A stretch of DNA of 64,000 bases, taken from contig NZ_MDVN01000020.1 in the NCBI RefSeq assembly GCF_002741945.1, forward strand, positions 1-64,000, in the 5' to 3' direction. The position numbers were made by a program, and so were the translations under genes. Positions within the stretch are counted from its first letter, which is position 1; every line of letters starts with the position of its first letter. Below are positions 1 to 8,656 of the stretch, in pieces. The stretch is from Gaetbulibacter sp. 4G1 (GTDB lineage Bacteria > Bacteroidota > Bacteroidia > Flavobacteriales > Flavobacteriaceae). The notes beneath the pieces were generated by a model. It made no database searches. It saw nothing but the letters and a program-made list of their open reading frames with translations, and was not told the origin of the DNA.

Positions 1-2372
1 CTGGATAATGTTGTGGCTGTGGGAGCCTGAGTATCTGACCCAGACGTAATAACCGTAAAATTAACCACATCTTGTGCTATTTGCGAACCACTACCTCCAG
101 ATGAAGACCAAGCTGTTACAGTTAACGTGTAAGACCCTATCGATAAATCTGGACCATTGCTAAAATCTGAGAAACCTTGATCTCCGTATAAAGCATGTGG
201 TAAAGAAGATTCAATCTTATTATGCGTAATCGCACCTGTTAAAGCAAATTCAGTGCTACCCACTGATGAAGAAGGAATAGCATTTATATTAAACGTAGTG
301 GCATCTGAAACCGTTAAAGTATAACCATCCAATATCGTACCCATAACGGTTTCATCAGAGGCTCTAATGTGCTGCAAAGTATAAAAATTAGAAGCAGTGT
401 TAGTAGTAATTGCTAAAGTATTACTATCTACACTTTCATTGCCTCCTGCATCTATAGCTCTAACAGTAAAATTATATGCTGTTGCAGCTGTAAGCCCTGT
501 TACTTGATAGGTTAATACATTCCCTAAAGTGGTTTCCAATACGCCACCTTTATATAATTTATAGCCTGTAACTGCGGTATTATCTGTTGCGGCTGTCCAG
601 CTTAAATCTACTGTGGTATCACTTTGCCCTGTGCTGGATATTGTTGAGGCTGTGGGAGCTTGTGTGTCTGATGGGCCATCAATAAGTTCTTGTATGGTTG
701 GTTCTTGTCCGTTTACTTCATAAATTGTTGGTGCGTAGAAATATAAAGCATCTGCCGTATTAGGTGTACCTCTATGCAACATAGGCTTATTTATTAATTT
801 GCTAGCAGTAGATTGAAATTTCTTATCAACTAAATCTACAACTTTAGCTCCTGTAAGGCCATCATAAAGACCTCCAGCACTTGTTGTACTTGAAAAACTG
901 CTATTATGCACATAACCAACAAGTAAATACCAATTATTTAAAACAGGTATAGGTCCATTATAATAAGTGGCATAGGTTTGTGTGGTATTGTCAAGGCTAC
1001 TGAGAGCCCAATTTCCAGAAACATCTTTTGCTCGTACTCCGAAAGATGTATGTCCATCATTTGAGTTTGTTTTTTTCATCCATACTGTGCAACGATATGT
1101 TTTGGAAGGATCTATGGCTATATCTGTTGTCCAGCCTCCATCATCGTTAACAATAGTCCCATCAGTTATTCCTTTCCATAATATCTCAGAAGTTCCGTGT
1201 GGACCTACTCCCATTTCTCTAATATTTTCAGCGTCTGTTCCTGTTCTTGTAAACCCTGTCACAGAACCAGACCCAACAGTCCAAGTAGACGTATCTAAAA
1301 GATTTCCTGTAATGGCATTATTGGTAGTTATAGCTATTATATTGCTAGCCACACTTTCATTACCCGCTGCATCTAAGGCTGTGACTGTGAAATTGTAAGC
1401 TGTGGCAGCTGTAAGTCCCGTTGTTTGATATAATAAATCACTCCCTAGAGTAGCTTCTAACACACCGTTTTTATATACTTTATAACCTGTAACTGCTGTA
1501 TCATCTGTGGCTGCAGTCCAGCTTAAGGCTACTGAAGTATCAGTTTGTGATGTACTTGATAATGTTGATGCTGTTGGGGCTTGAGTATCCCCACTAGATG
1601 TGGAGTCAAAAGCGGTTTCCATATCCGATAACTTGTCAGTCATATCACCTCCTATAATAACATAAGCAACTTCTCCGTCAAACCTAGATCCAATTGCTGT
1701 TGCATTTCCATACCCTAAAACTTTAAACTCTTGATTTGTTACACTACCAGAGCTTTGAGTTAGCGTTGTTAAAACAGAACCAACTGAAGCTATGTAAGAT
1801 GTAGCATTGTTTCTTGAAACACCTAACAAACCTGTTACTGGAAAAGTAAATACTGGAGGCAAACTTCCATCTGAATTTATCGACGGCCTCTGAAATGCAG
1901 TAGAAAGTTCAACATTATTTCCTCCAAACAAATTATATTTAGTAGTATACGCTTGTGAAATTTTAATATAAGCACCTGCATTATTTTGCACATAATTTAA
2001 ACCTCCTGAGGTTAAGTCAAAATGAGTGTTAATTACAGCTAAACCGTCTCCTTTTACTCCTGTTGACGACCAGGTTAACGCCCCTCCATATGCCTCTTCA
2101 GTAGCTTTTACTCCTGTTGGGTTTTTCCAATTTATTAACTTAAAGTTTTTATCACCACTCCCTTTGAAGTATAAAATAAGGTCCGAACTTGCCCATATTC
2201 CACTAGTTTTTGCACTAACAATGATTTGATTTTGTAAAGTTTGATCTGCAGAGTTAGGTAATGTATATCCTTGTGTTGTAGCTTCGTCTAAAATTGCTTG
2301 ATAAGATGAGTCAAATTGAGCAAAAGAGATACTGCAAACAAATAAGAAAATTATTTTTATAATTATTTTCAT
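1..2372 (-). CDS. Large secreted multidomain fibronectin type III protein (3' end outside window)
   Basis: The first 790 codons are visible and the C terminus lies beyond the window edge. The start is ATG with a classical signal peptide ending near SISFAQ. Residues about 20-250 form a beta-rich globular domain that I do not recognise. A first FN3 module follows, beginning at DTQAPTASTLSS with the core SWTAATDDTAVTGYKVYKNG. Then come a carbohydrate-binding-like beta domain (about residues 350-560), a second FN3 module, another beta domain, and the start of a third FN3 module at the window edge. It begins 3 bp after the lipoprotein gene at 2376-2978, so the two are probably cotranscribed. An adhesin, or a substrate of the adjacent secretion/pilus-like system, is plausible from context only. 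Whether it carries a type IX sorting domain cannot be seen here. Confidence 0.85.
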   Translation of the reverse strand, partial: MKIIIKIIFLFVCSISFAQFDSSYQAILDEATTQGYTLPNSADQTLQNQIIVSAKTSGIWASSDLILYFKGSGDKNFKLINWKNPTGVKATEEAYGGALTWSSTGVKGDGLAVINTHFDLTSGGLNYVQNNAGAYIKISQAYTTKYNLFGGNNVELSTAFQRPSINSDGSLPPVFTFPVTGLLGVSRNNATSYIASVGSVLTTLTQSSGSVTNQEFKVLGYGNATAIGSRFDGEVAYVIIGGDMTDKLSDMETAFDSTSSGDTQAPTASTLSSTSQTDTSVALSWTAATDDTAVTGYKVYKNGVLEATLGSDLLYQTTGLTAATAYNFTVTALDAAGNESVASNIIAITTNNAITGNLLDTSTWTVGSGSVTGFTRTGTDAENIREMGVGPHGTSEILWKGITDGTIVNDDGGWTTDIAIDPSKTYRCTVWMKKTNSNDGHTSFGVRAKDVSGNWALSSLDNTTQTYATYYNGPIPVLNNWYLLVGYVHNSSFSSTTSAGGLYDGLTGAKVVDLVDKKFQSTASKLINKPMLHRGTPNTADALYFYAPTIYEVNGQEPTIQELIDGPSDTQAPTASTISSTGQSDTTVDLSWTAATDNTAVTGYKLYKGGVLETTLGNVLTYQVTGLTAATAYNFTVRAIDAGGNESVDSNTLAITTNTASNFYTLQHIRASDETVMGTILDGYTLTVSDATTFNINAIPSSSVGSTEFALTGAITHNKIESSLPHALYGDQGFSDFSNGPDLSIGSYTLTVTAWSSSGGSGSQIAQDVVNFTVITSGSDTQAPTATTLS
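414..672 (-). repeat. FN3-encoding DNA repeat, copy 2
   Basis: This stretch encodes the second FN3 module of the large secreted protein. It is clearly similar at the DNA level to 1325-1590, including the stretch coding SDTQAPTAS...SWTAATDNTAVTGYK. A third copy begins at positions 1-45. The similarity beyond protein level indicates recent duplication. Confidence 0.7.
1325..1590 (-). repeat. FN3-encoding DNA repeat, copy 1
   Basis: This encodes the first FN3 module of the large secreted protein and pairs with the repeat at 414-672. Long blocks of identical codons (for example around AATAYNFTV) make the two copies potential recombination partners. Confidence 0.7.
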
Positions 2373-2375
2373 AAC

Positions 2376-2978
2376 CTATATTTTTAAAGATTTTTCATTA
2401 AAATTGAATTTTAGTATCCCATTACCAAATAAGTAATCTTGGTATATTAATTTTATGTGGTCGTTTGGGTTTATATTATTAAAGTATAATAAGGCTCTTT
2501 TAAAAGGCGCCACTTTAAAATTTCTCTCGAAATTGACTCCCGAGCATGCAATAGTATCGTTAGATGAGGTGACTACTGTAAAATCCTTTTCTATAGTAAA
2601 TGCCATATACTTAACAGCATCATCATAAGACTTGTTAGTATACCTTTCTAATAAAAGATCGGCTTCATTACTATGCTGAAATTCTATTTCAATTATTCTT
2701 TCTTTATTATTTATATTATAAAGGGAGTCTGTTTTTTTATAGTCTAAGTTTGTGTTTTTTAATAAGTAATATTGAAGTGGTACTTCAGTGGCGGTATAAT
2801 TAATATCATTAACAAATTGATTAACACGCTTAGATTTCCAACCTTGTTGTTGTAAATTGAAGAATTTGTAATCTGATGATTCAATAGGTTTTTGAGACTT
2901 ATTGCATGAAGCAAAAAGGAAAAATACTGATAAAAGAGTAAAAGATATTGAGGGTATATACCTTCTAAAAAGTGACAT
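2376..2978 (-). CDS. Putative lipoprotein of unknown function
   Basis: About 200 residues. I chose the ATG at 2978 because a TTG seven codons upstream gives a poorer signal peptide. The N terminus is basic, then hydrophobic, and ends in the lipobox LFASC (Cys about residue 25), so the product is probably an outer-membrane or periplasmic lipoprotein. The rest is a mixed alpha/beta sequence that I cannot assign to a family. It lies between the last secretion-system gene and the giant FN3 protein, only 3 bp upstream of the latter. The paired operator-like motif at 3033-3067 lies just upstream. These two genes may therefore be coregulated with the secretion locus but transcribed from their own promoter. 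Confidence 0.75.
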   Translation of the reverse strand: MSLFRRYIPSISFTLLSVFFLFASCNKSQKPIESSDYKFFNLQQQGWKSKRVNQFVNDINYTATEVPLQYYLLKNTNLDYKKTDSLYNINNKERIIEIEFQHSNEADLLLERYTNKSYDDAVKYMAFTIEKDFTVVTSSNDTIACSGVNFERNFKVAPFKRALLYFNNINPNDHIKLIYQDYLFGNGILKFNFNEKSLKI

Positions 2979-3032
2979 ATAGCTAGGTGTTAAAATCAAC
3001 CTAAAACTACATATAGCCTTACAATCTCAATT

Positions 3033-3067
3033 AGGGTATTTCCTTCATAAAGTTAAGGAAACTCCTT
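3033..3067. promoter_or_regulatory. Paired 13-bp operator-like motif upstream of the lipoprotein/FN3 operon
   Basis: Two motifs of the form AAGG-N5-CCTT lie 22 bp apart: AGGGTATTTCCTT at 3033-3045 and AAGGAAACTCCTT at 3055-3067. The same arrangement occurs upstream of the pseudopilin operon (14270-14303) and the LytTR gene (16070-16104). The pair sits 55 bp or more upstream of the lipoprotein ATG and touches the stop codon of the preceding gene. A binding role is inferred. Confidence 0.55.
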
Positions 3068-3572
3068 AATTTTTTCCTTCGTATTTTTGGTTTGAAAACT
3101 CTAATATTTTTGATGTTACATCAATAAAATCTTCAGCATACATAACATTTCCATTACCACTTGTACCTAATATAATTTTTAAATTATTGGTTTTGGCATA
3201 TTCTTTTATGTATCCATTTAATCTATTCCAAACATTTTTACTTAAGTTATGAGCATAGTTGTCTTGAAGCTCTTGCAGGTTTTTACTTTTATACGCTATT
3301 TGCTGTTGCAAACTTTTAATTAAAGAACCCTCTTTATCTTGTATAGATTGTAGTTTTATGTATAAACTGTCTAATTCATTTCGTTGGGCGCTAATCTTTT
3401 TTTCTTCAAAAACCTTTATATCTTTTGTCATATTAAAGGCATTAAAAAGCTCAATGTTATCTATATAAACCAGCTCTTGTTTATTTATATTGGTAAAATA
3501 AAAGAACCCGAAAACTAGTAACATTAATAAAATAGCTGAGTTTACTATTGAAAGTAGATTAAATTTAGTCAT
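3066..3572 (-). CDS. Membrane-anchored OmpH/Skp-like protein
   Basis: 168 residues from the ATG at 3572. A start 14 codons upstream would sit inside the preceding gene. One N-terminal transmembrane segment is followed by a periplasmic domain with an OmpH/Skp-like pattern: YIDNIELFNAFNMTKDIK, a long charged coiled coil (about residues 55-110), then YIKEYAKTNNLKIILG and a C-terminal IDVT.KILE..N. Classical Skp is a soluble periplasmic chaperone with a cleaved signal peptide; this one appears to stay membrane-anchored. It overlaps the GspC-like gene by 8 bp and ends the secretion operon. It may chaperone a substrate or scaffold the machine, which is inference from context. Confidence 0.7.
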   Translation of the reverse strand: MTKFNLLSIVNSAILLMLLVFGFFYFTNINKQELVYIDNIELFNAFNMTKDIKVFEEKKISAQRNELDSLYIKLQSIQDKEGSLIKSLQQQIAYKSKNLQELQDNYAHNLSKNVWNRLNGYIKEYAKTNNLKIILGTSGNGNVMYAEDFIDVTSKILEFSNQKYEGKN

Positions 3573-4062
3573 GTTTTTTTTGTATTGTCTTTTTTGTATT
3601 GTTAAATGATACAATTAATGAATCGTTATATGCCTTTATTAATAAAACTTCATTTTGTATTTCCTTTTCCCTTTTTCTGTAAAGGCGATTGTTTATTTTT
3701 AATAGAATTAATGGTCTGGATTTGTTTTCTCCCATAACAAAACCGTGATAAGTTATTGTTGGCCATACTATATTTGCCTTATTAGGAGCTTTTTTAGTGT
3801 TTTTTTTCTGCGATAATTTAGCTGCTCCATGAGCAACTCGTTTTTTAACCTTATTAGAAGCCTTAAAAGGATTTGAATTTATAAGTTCTAATTTAAATGT
3901 GTCCTTAACCATTTTATAATCATTTTTATAATTATGATTAGAACTAACAAACTCTGAAGCTATCTGAGAGTGGGTTTGTTTTCCGAAATATTTATATATA
4001 ACAGAGCCCCAAATTATAACAAGTAAAACAATTAAACCGCTATTTAAATATTTCTTATTCAT
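3565..4062 (-). CDS. GspC/PilP-like inner-membrane protein
   Basis: 165 residues: a short cytoplasmic start, one transmembrane helix (about 8-26), a low-complexity Lys/Asn-rich linker, and a compact C-terminal beta domain (about 95-160) with the pattern ITYHGFVMG...RPLILLKINNRLYR.....VLLIKAYNDSLIVSF. This resembles the homology region of GspC/PulC and the PilP fold, which in type II secretion and type IV pili links the inner-membrane platform to the secretin. Sequence similarity alone is weak. Position next to GspL/GspM-like genes, topology and the beta pattern together support the call. It overlaps the downstream OmpH-like gene. Confidence 0.6.
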   Translation of the reverse strand: MNKKYLNSGLIVLLVIIWGSVIYKYFGKQTHSQIASEFVSSNHNYKNDYKMVKDTFKLELINSNPFKASNKVKKRVAHGAAKLSQKKNTKKAPNKANIVWPTITYHGFVMGENKSRPLILLKINNRLYRKREKEIQNEVLLIKAYNDSLIVSFNNTKKTIQKKHD

Positions 4063-4070
4063 TCTTAAAT

Positions 4071-5027
4071 TTATTCAACAATAATTGATCTTATTGTACT
4101 AAAATCACTTTGGTTATTGGCTGCATCAATAGCCTTAACTCTCCAGTAATATGTATTAACCAATGTAAATTCATATTGCGCAGAGTTATTGATTGTACTT
4201 ACTGAATGAGTTATGGTATTAAAATTAACGTCTGTTGAAATTTCTAAGGTATTTGTTATTTCAGATTGAATATTGCCAGAGTCCGCCCCATTTGTCCAAT
4301 TAAAAGTAACCACAGATGGATCTATAATAACCTCATCAGCAGGTAAAGACAAAGCTGGTTGACTTGGAGTAGAAGTATCAACAAAAAAAGATCGTTCTGC
4401 AAAAGATGTTTCTGATGTTGAATTAACCGCTTTAACGCTCCATACATATTCTGCATCTTCATCAAGAACAGTATCATCAAAGGATTGACTTGTAGTCATA
4501 ATGTCTTCTTGCTGAAAAACGGTTTGTTCGCCTCCTAGCTTTTTAATTAAAACGAAACTATAACTATTTGCGTTCTCAACTGCATTCCAACTACAAATAA
4601 TATCTTTGTTACTGGTATAAAAATTTTCAGAAGGTGTTTGAAGAGATACACTTTGATTCGCTAAGTCATCAGATGCAATAGTTTCAAAGTCTATAGGGAA
4701 AACATAGGGTGTTTCATAAGCAAAATTCTCTCCTCGTATTCGCCATTGGTACTGCCCTGGGTTTAACGTATAAGTAAATACATTTGACGTTACTAAAGAA
4801 TCAACTTCATATACCTGGTTTTTTTTAATAATCTGAATTCGGTAATCATCAACTCCGTCAAGGTTTTTCCATAAAAACTGTACTGTATTACCTTCTATTA
4901 CTGTTCCATTTATAGGAGATATAACTTGAATCGAATCATTACTAATATCTTTTTCCAAAATATCATCGCAAGCGAATGCCATAAAAAATAAGGCAAATCC
5001 TAAAGTTATACTATTTAGCTTTTTCAT
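4071..5027 (-). CDS. Secretion-locus lipoprotein with fibronectin type III-like repeats
   Basis: 318 residues. The signal sequence ends in a lipobox-like MAFAC (Cys 20), so a lipid anchor is likely. Three FN3-like beta-sandwich repeats follow, each with the pattern VQFLWKNLDGVDDYRIQI / ICSWNAVENANSYSFVL / VTFNWTNGADSGN and a closing YYWRVKAID or YVWSVKAVN strand. The gene overlaps the end of the GspM-like gene by 17 bp and precedes the GspC-like gene by 8 bp, so it is an integral member of the operon. No such protein belongs to the standard type II secretion or type IV pilus set. It could be a secretin accessory (pilotin-like) factor or a surface-exposed ligand, but there is no direct evidence for either. 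Confidence 0.75.
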   Translation of the reverse strand: MKKLNSITLGFALFFMAFACDDILEKDISNDSIQVISPINGTVIEGNTVQFLWKNLDGVDDYRIQIIKKNQVYEVDSLVTSNVFTYTLNPGQYQWRIRGENFAYETPYVFPIDFETIASDDLANQSVSLQTPSENFYTSNKDIICSWNAVENANSYSFVLIKKLGGEQTVFQQEDIMTTSQSFDDTVLDEDAEYVWSVKAVNSTSETSFAERSFFVDTSTPSQPALSLPADEVIIDPSVVTFNWTNGADSGNIQSEITNTLEISTDVNFNTITHSVSTINNSAQYEFTLVNTYYWRVKAIDAANNQSDFSTIRSIIVE

Positions 5028-5538
5028 AATTCTGTAATATTATTTTTAAAAAAAGGTTTTGTTTGTTTGTGATGTAATTTTTTTTTGAATAAAACGCACT
5101 ACTTATTACTCGGGAGTTTTTAAAACTTTTTTCAGTTTTATATAATGCGCTAATTAAATTTGTGTAAGAGCCCTCTAATTCAATTTGGTTTGAATAAACT
5201 AAAAACTCGTCGTCTGAATATAGATGTACATCTTCAATAGAAACAATGTTGACATCTATTCCCATTTTAGAGATGTAATCAAGAAGTTCTTGTTGCACGT
5301 CTTCTGCATCTATACTATGTGCCCCTATAACATTGTCTAATCCTTGAATTTCATTTTTTAAAGCATATAATTTATTGTAGGAATCGTCAATACTCGATAG
5401 TTTTTGCTCAACATTGTTTAGCTCTTTTTTAGCTGCAAACATATGCCTATATGTTTTTTTGTAGCAAGCCATAAAGAGAAGTGCAAATCCTATGATTACA
5501 GCAAAAAATTTCTTTTTATATGTTATATTTTCAAACAT
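5011..5538 (-). CDS. GspM/PilO-like assembly platform protein
   Basis: 175 residues: a short cytoplasmic segment, one transmembrane helix (about 10-25), a coiled coil (about 35-70: AAKKELNNVEQKLSSIDDSY...LKNEI) and a C-terminal ferredoxin-like alpha/beta domain containing IELEGSYTNLISALYKTEK. The pattern of helix, coiled coil and small domain, together with the LEGSY..LI..L..LE motif, matches PilO/GspM proteins. These pair with PilN/GspL in the inner-membrane platform. It follows the GspL-like gene after one base and overlaps the FN3 lipoprotein gene. A cysteine at the end of the membrane segment (FMAC) also resembles a lipobox but fits a membrane helix here. Confidence 0.65.
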   Translation of the reverse strand: MFENITYKKKFFAVIIGFALLFMACYKKTYRHMFAAKKELNNVEQKLSSIDDSYNKLYALKNEIQGLDNVIGAHSIDAEDVQQELLDYISKMGIDVNIVSIEDVHLYSDDEFLVYSNQIELEGSYTNLISALYKTEKSFKNSRVISSAFYSKKNYITNKQNLFLKIILQNYEKAK

Positions 5539-5539
5539 T

Positions 5540-6727
5540 TTAAATCTTAATTTTTATTACGAAAGAGTTTACATATTTACTTTCTTGGGTATAATCAACT
5601 ATCTCTAATTTATTTACCCACGAATAAGTTTTTAACCTTTTTACCCAATTATTAAATGTATTGTCGTTTGTGGTTTCTCCAGAGACACGAACAATACTAA
5701 AGTCAAAATTTATTTTCTTTGATGGGTTAATTTTTCTAATAACGGGTATGGTATTTAAGGTTTTTAATGTAATATCATTGGGAACTGAGTTGCCAATATC
5801 TACAACATATTTTGTTATAAAGTTTTTAAAATTAGCTCCGCTAGTTTGCAATATTTTTTCTTTTAACGCTTTTTCTTCTGAGAGTTTATCAACCCTTAAA
5901 ATAGTCTGTTGAGATATAGCGTAAGTAGATTCTTTTTCAGCAAGATTGCTCAAATAAGAGTTTAATAGTGTATTACTAACAAAAAGAGACGTCAAAATGA
6001 ATACAAGAGTAAAAATACCCGCCACCTTAAACCATTTTTTAAATTTAAACTCGCTTTTATTATGCTCTAAAAAAGCAATATCAAAATCCATAGCTTCATT
6101 AGGATATTTATGATTTAAAAAAGCAGCAATTAATGGTACCTCTTTTGGGTTTAATACTTCCCCTCCAAGATTAAAATTTTCTTGAGCGCTTGAGTTATTT
6201 TCAAAAGATTGAATTTTATTTTCGTTAAACTGAAGGCTATAATTTGACGATAAAATTGATGAGTAGCCATTTTCTTTTGCAAGAGGAATTAAACTCGACA
6301 TTACAAACGGTCCAAACGAAACATTAATAGTATATAGTTTAAGCGTTTTTAGAAGCGCTATAGAATCATTAATAATATGCTTTCGGATTACAGAAACAAA
6401 CACTTTACTTTCTTGATGATATTCAAAAAAATAAAAATCTTCAGGGTCAGCTTTAAAAATCACATTGTTTCTATATCCTAACTTATTTTCAACAACTTTA
6501 TTAATAATATTATCGCCTTCCAGATGTAAAATAACTGGATAGTCTTTTTTAAAAAAATCTTTAAAAGCATCATCAAGTCTATTAGAATAAGATCGCTCTT
6601 CTACCTTTAATTCATTGTTTTTAAATACTATTTGTAATAATTGATATCTAGGGGTGTTATCGGTTAAATAAATCCCTATTAAATAGTATCCATTGGTTTT
6701 GATGATATTTTTAGGTATAGTAATCAT
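5540..6727 (-). CDS. GspL-like (PilM-PilN fusion type) assembly platform protein
   Basis: 395 residues. Residues 1-230 are cytoplasmic and alpha/beta, with the spacing of a degenerate actin-like (PilM/GspL cytoplasmic) domain. One transmembrane helix (about 235-255, IFTLVFILTSLFVS) follows, then a periplasmic coiled coil and a PilN-like domain: VVDIGNSVPNDITLKTLN, then VSGETTNDNTFNNWVKRL and WVNKLEIVDY. GspL is the type II secretion protein with exactly this fused layout. It recruits the GspE ATPase to the membrane. The ATG abuts the secretin stop codon with no spacer. N-terminal conservation is low, so the name rests on topology, the PilN motifs and position. Confidence 0.65.
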   Translation of the reverse strand: MITIPKNIIKTNGYYLIGIYLTDNTPRYQLLQIVFKNNELKVEERSYSNRLDDAFKDFFKKDYPVILHLEGDNIINKVVENKLGYRNNVIFKADPEDFYFFEYHQESKVFVSVIRKHIINDSIALLKTLKLYTINVSFGPFVMSSLIPLAKENGYSSILSSNYSLQFNENKIQSFENNSSAQENFNLGGEVLNPKEVPLIAAFLNHKYPNEAMDFDIAFLEHNKSEFKFKKWFKVAGIFTLVFILTSLFVSNTLLNSYLSNLAEKESTYAISQQTILRVDKLSEEKALKEKILQTSGANFKNFITKYVVDIGNSVPNDITLKTLNTIPVIRKINPSKKINFDFSIVRVSGETTNDNTFNNWVKRLKTYSWVNKLEIVDYTQESKYVNSFVIKIKI

Positions 6728-8653
6728 TTAGTAAGTAACTTTTGGCTTTATAAAGATGTGTAGTTTAGACTTTTCTTTTCTTTTCTTTCTGCCGCTAAAT
6801 AGCCATTTAATTACTGGAATTCTTGATAAAAGCGGTGTACCTGTTCCTGAGTTTTCGTTTTCAAGCTCATCAAGACCTCCTAAAAGAATCATCTCATTAT
6901 TTTTCACACTAATCATCGATTCAAACTTTTGGGTTGACTTTCCTGGTGGTGCATCTTCTCCAGCTCTTCCTAAAAATGCACTTTTTTCAACAGATATTGT
7001 AAGCGTTACATTTTCGTCTTTAGACACATAAGGTTTAATATTTATACTTAGGTTAGCTTCAGTGGATTTCCATGTACCAGATTGAAGAATATTATTGTTA
7101 ACCCCAGAATTAATTAGTCTATTATTCTGTTCAAAATAATAGCTAGTTTCTCCTATTGAAGAAGTTGCTTCATGTCCATTAAGTGTAACTAATTTAGGGG
7201 TTGATGATAATTTAATAAGTGAGTTGTTTTCTAAGGCTTTTAGGTTTAAATAAAATTTTTCAGAAACTTTTCCTAAGTTCACGATACCTAATCCATTAAA
7301 TGCATCTATTAAACCATTAACCGATGTGGCATTTAGGTTTACATCACTTGTTGGAAATAATACTCCTGAAGTAGTTCTTTGCTCATTATCAATTCCTGCT
7401 TGCATTCCAGTCTGTATTTCGTATGATTTTTGATATTGTACAATAATTACTTCTATTTGAATGACTGGTACTACCTGATCAATCTCGTAGATATAATCCT
7501 TAAATCCTTGAATATGGCTCTTTGATCCAGAAACCACAAAACCGTTAAGTTCTACAAACTCCTTAATTTCGAGTGTTTCTGTAACTGCAGCTGGCAATGT
7601 AGTTAAAACCGTTTCTATGGTTCTGTTCTCTAATTGTATTAATTCCGTTGTCCTTAAGCCTTCAGTAGTATGCTCACCAATTAAGTATAAGTTATCTTCT
7701 TTTTTATAAGTGTAGTTTTCTCCTTTAAAAAGGTGATCTAATAAATTATCAAACGTAATACTATTAGCTACTAAAGTTGTAATAACACCTTTTGGAGTAT
7801 TATACATAAAGAAATTAATATTTAGTTTTTCAGCAGCTTCAGTAATCATTTCTGCAGCATCAGCCTCAAATGCTCTTATATCTAAAAACCCTTGAGCATT
7901 AGTTTTTATTTCAAAAACTCCTTGCCCCTCACCATTAGTAGGCTTTTCATTACGTGAGCGAGTTCTTCTACTTGAGCTTTTAGCTGTAGTAGTTTTTGGA
8001 ACTTGTGGAACAATATTTTTCTCTAAATAATAATTATCATTTTCATCCTTAGTTAATACTAAACTATTAGACTTTGCTATCATTTGAAGAACTTCATCAA
8101 TAGGTCTATTCAAAACATAGGCAGATACTTTTTGTCCCTTAACATCTGGAGCTAATACAATATTTTTTTTGGAAGCGTCAGTAATGGCTTGTGCAACTCT
8201 AGGTAGGGAATCATTTTTTAATTTAACAGATAAAAATTTATTTAATTCATTATAGGATACATCAATGGGTTTTAATGGTTTTGGTTTTTCGACAACAACT
8301 AAATCTGGTTTCTTATTAAAAATCAAAATATTATTAGAAAAATCTACTTCTAAATCATGCTTTTTAATTAAAAACAGGAATACATCTTTTATATTAACAT
8401 CGTAGAAATTACTGGTTACTAATTGATTTAAATTTGAATCTACACTAACATTTAACTGGTGTTCTTCGGCCAAAGCATTAATAAAATCATAAAGTGTTAA
8501 CCCACTTAAATCAATTCTAACATTATCTTGTAAACCTTCCTTAGTTTTTGAAAGTTCTTCTAATTTTTCAGTAAATAATTTAATATTAGTTTGTGAAAAA
8601 CTTATATTGAAAATAAGACAACAAATAATTATAAATAGAGTTCTATATTGCAT
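6728..8653 (-). CDS. Secretin (GspD/PilQ family) outer-membrane channel
   Basis: 641 residues with a signal peptide (ISFSQ). The N terminus contains repeated small secretin N-type domains: about 45-110 (IDLSGLTLYDFINALA, an STN/N0-like domain), 130-205 and 255-330. A basic Ser/Arg linker lies near 215-240. The secretin core (about 390-641) contains LIKLSSTPKLVTLNGHEA, VKNNEMILLGGL and the diagnostic TPLLSRIPVIKWLFS. Secretins form the outer-membrane ring through which pseudopili or substrates pass. The gene lies directly between the ATPase and the GspL-like gene. The call is firm at family level; whether it serves secretion or pilus extrusion is not decided by sequence. Confidence 0.93.
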   Translation of the reverse strand: MQYRTLFIIICCLIFNISFSQTNIKLFTEKLEELSKTKEGLQDNVRIDLSGLTLYDFINALAEEHQLNVSVDSNLNQLVTSNFYDVNIKDVFLFLIKKHDLEVDFSNNILIFNKKPDLVVVEKPKPLKPIDVSYNELNKFLSVKLKNDSLPRVAQAITDASKKNIVLAPDVKGQKVSAYVLNRPIDEVLQMIAKSNSLVLTKDENDNYYLEKNIVPQVPKTTTAKSSSRRTRSRNEKPTNGEGQGVFEIKTNAQGFLDIRAFEADAAEMITEAAEKLNINFFMYNTPKGVITTLVANSITFDNLLDHLFKGENYTYKKEDNLYLIGEHTTEGLRTTELIQLENRTIETVLTTLPAAVTETLEIKEFVELNGFVVSGSKSHIQGFKDYIYEIDQVVPVIQIEVIIVQYQKSYEIQTGMQAGIDNEQRTTSGVLFPTSDVNLNATSVNGLIDAFNGLGIVNLGKVSEKFYLNLKALENNSLIKLSSTPKLVTLNGHEATSSIGETSYYFEQNNRLINSGVNNNILQSGTWKSTEANLSINIKPYVSKDENVTLTISVEKSAFLGRAGEDAPPGKSTQKFESMISVKNNEMILLGGLDELENENSGTGTPLLSRIPVIKWLFSGRKKRKEKSKLHIFIKPKVTY

Positions 8654-8656
8654 AGT

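Noticed and set aside
982-1398. Plus-strand frame of 138 codons opposite the FN3 protein
   Set aside because: Antisense shadow of the FN3 coding region, without a signal or domain of its own; the minus frame has the FN3 pattern throughout.
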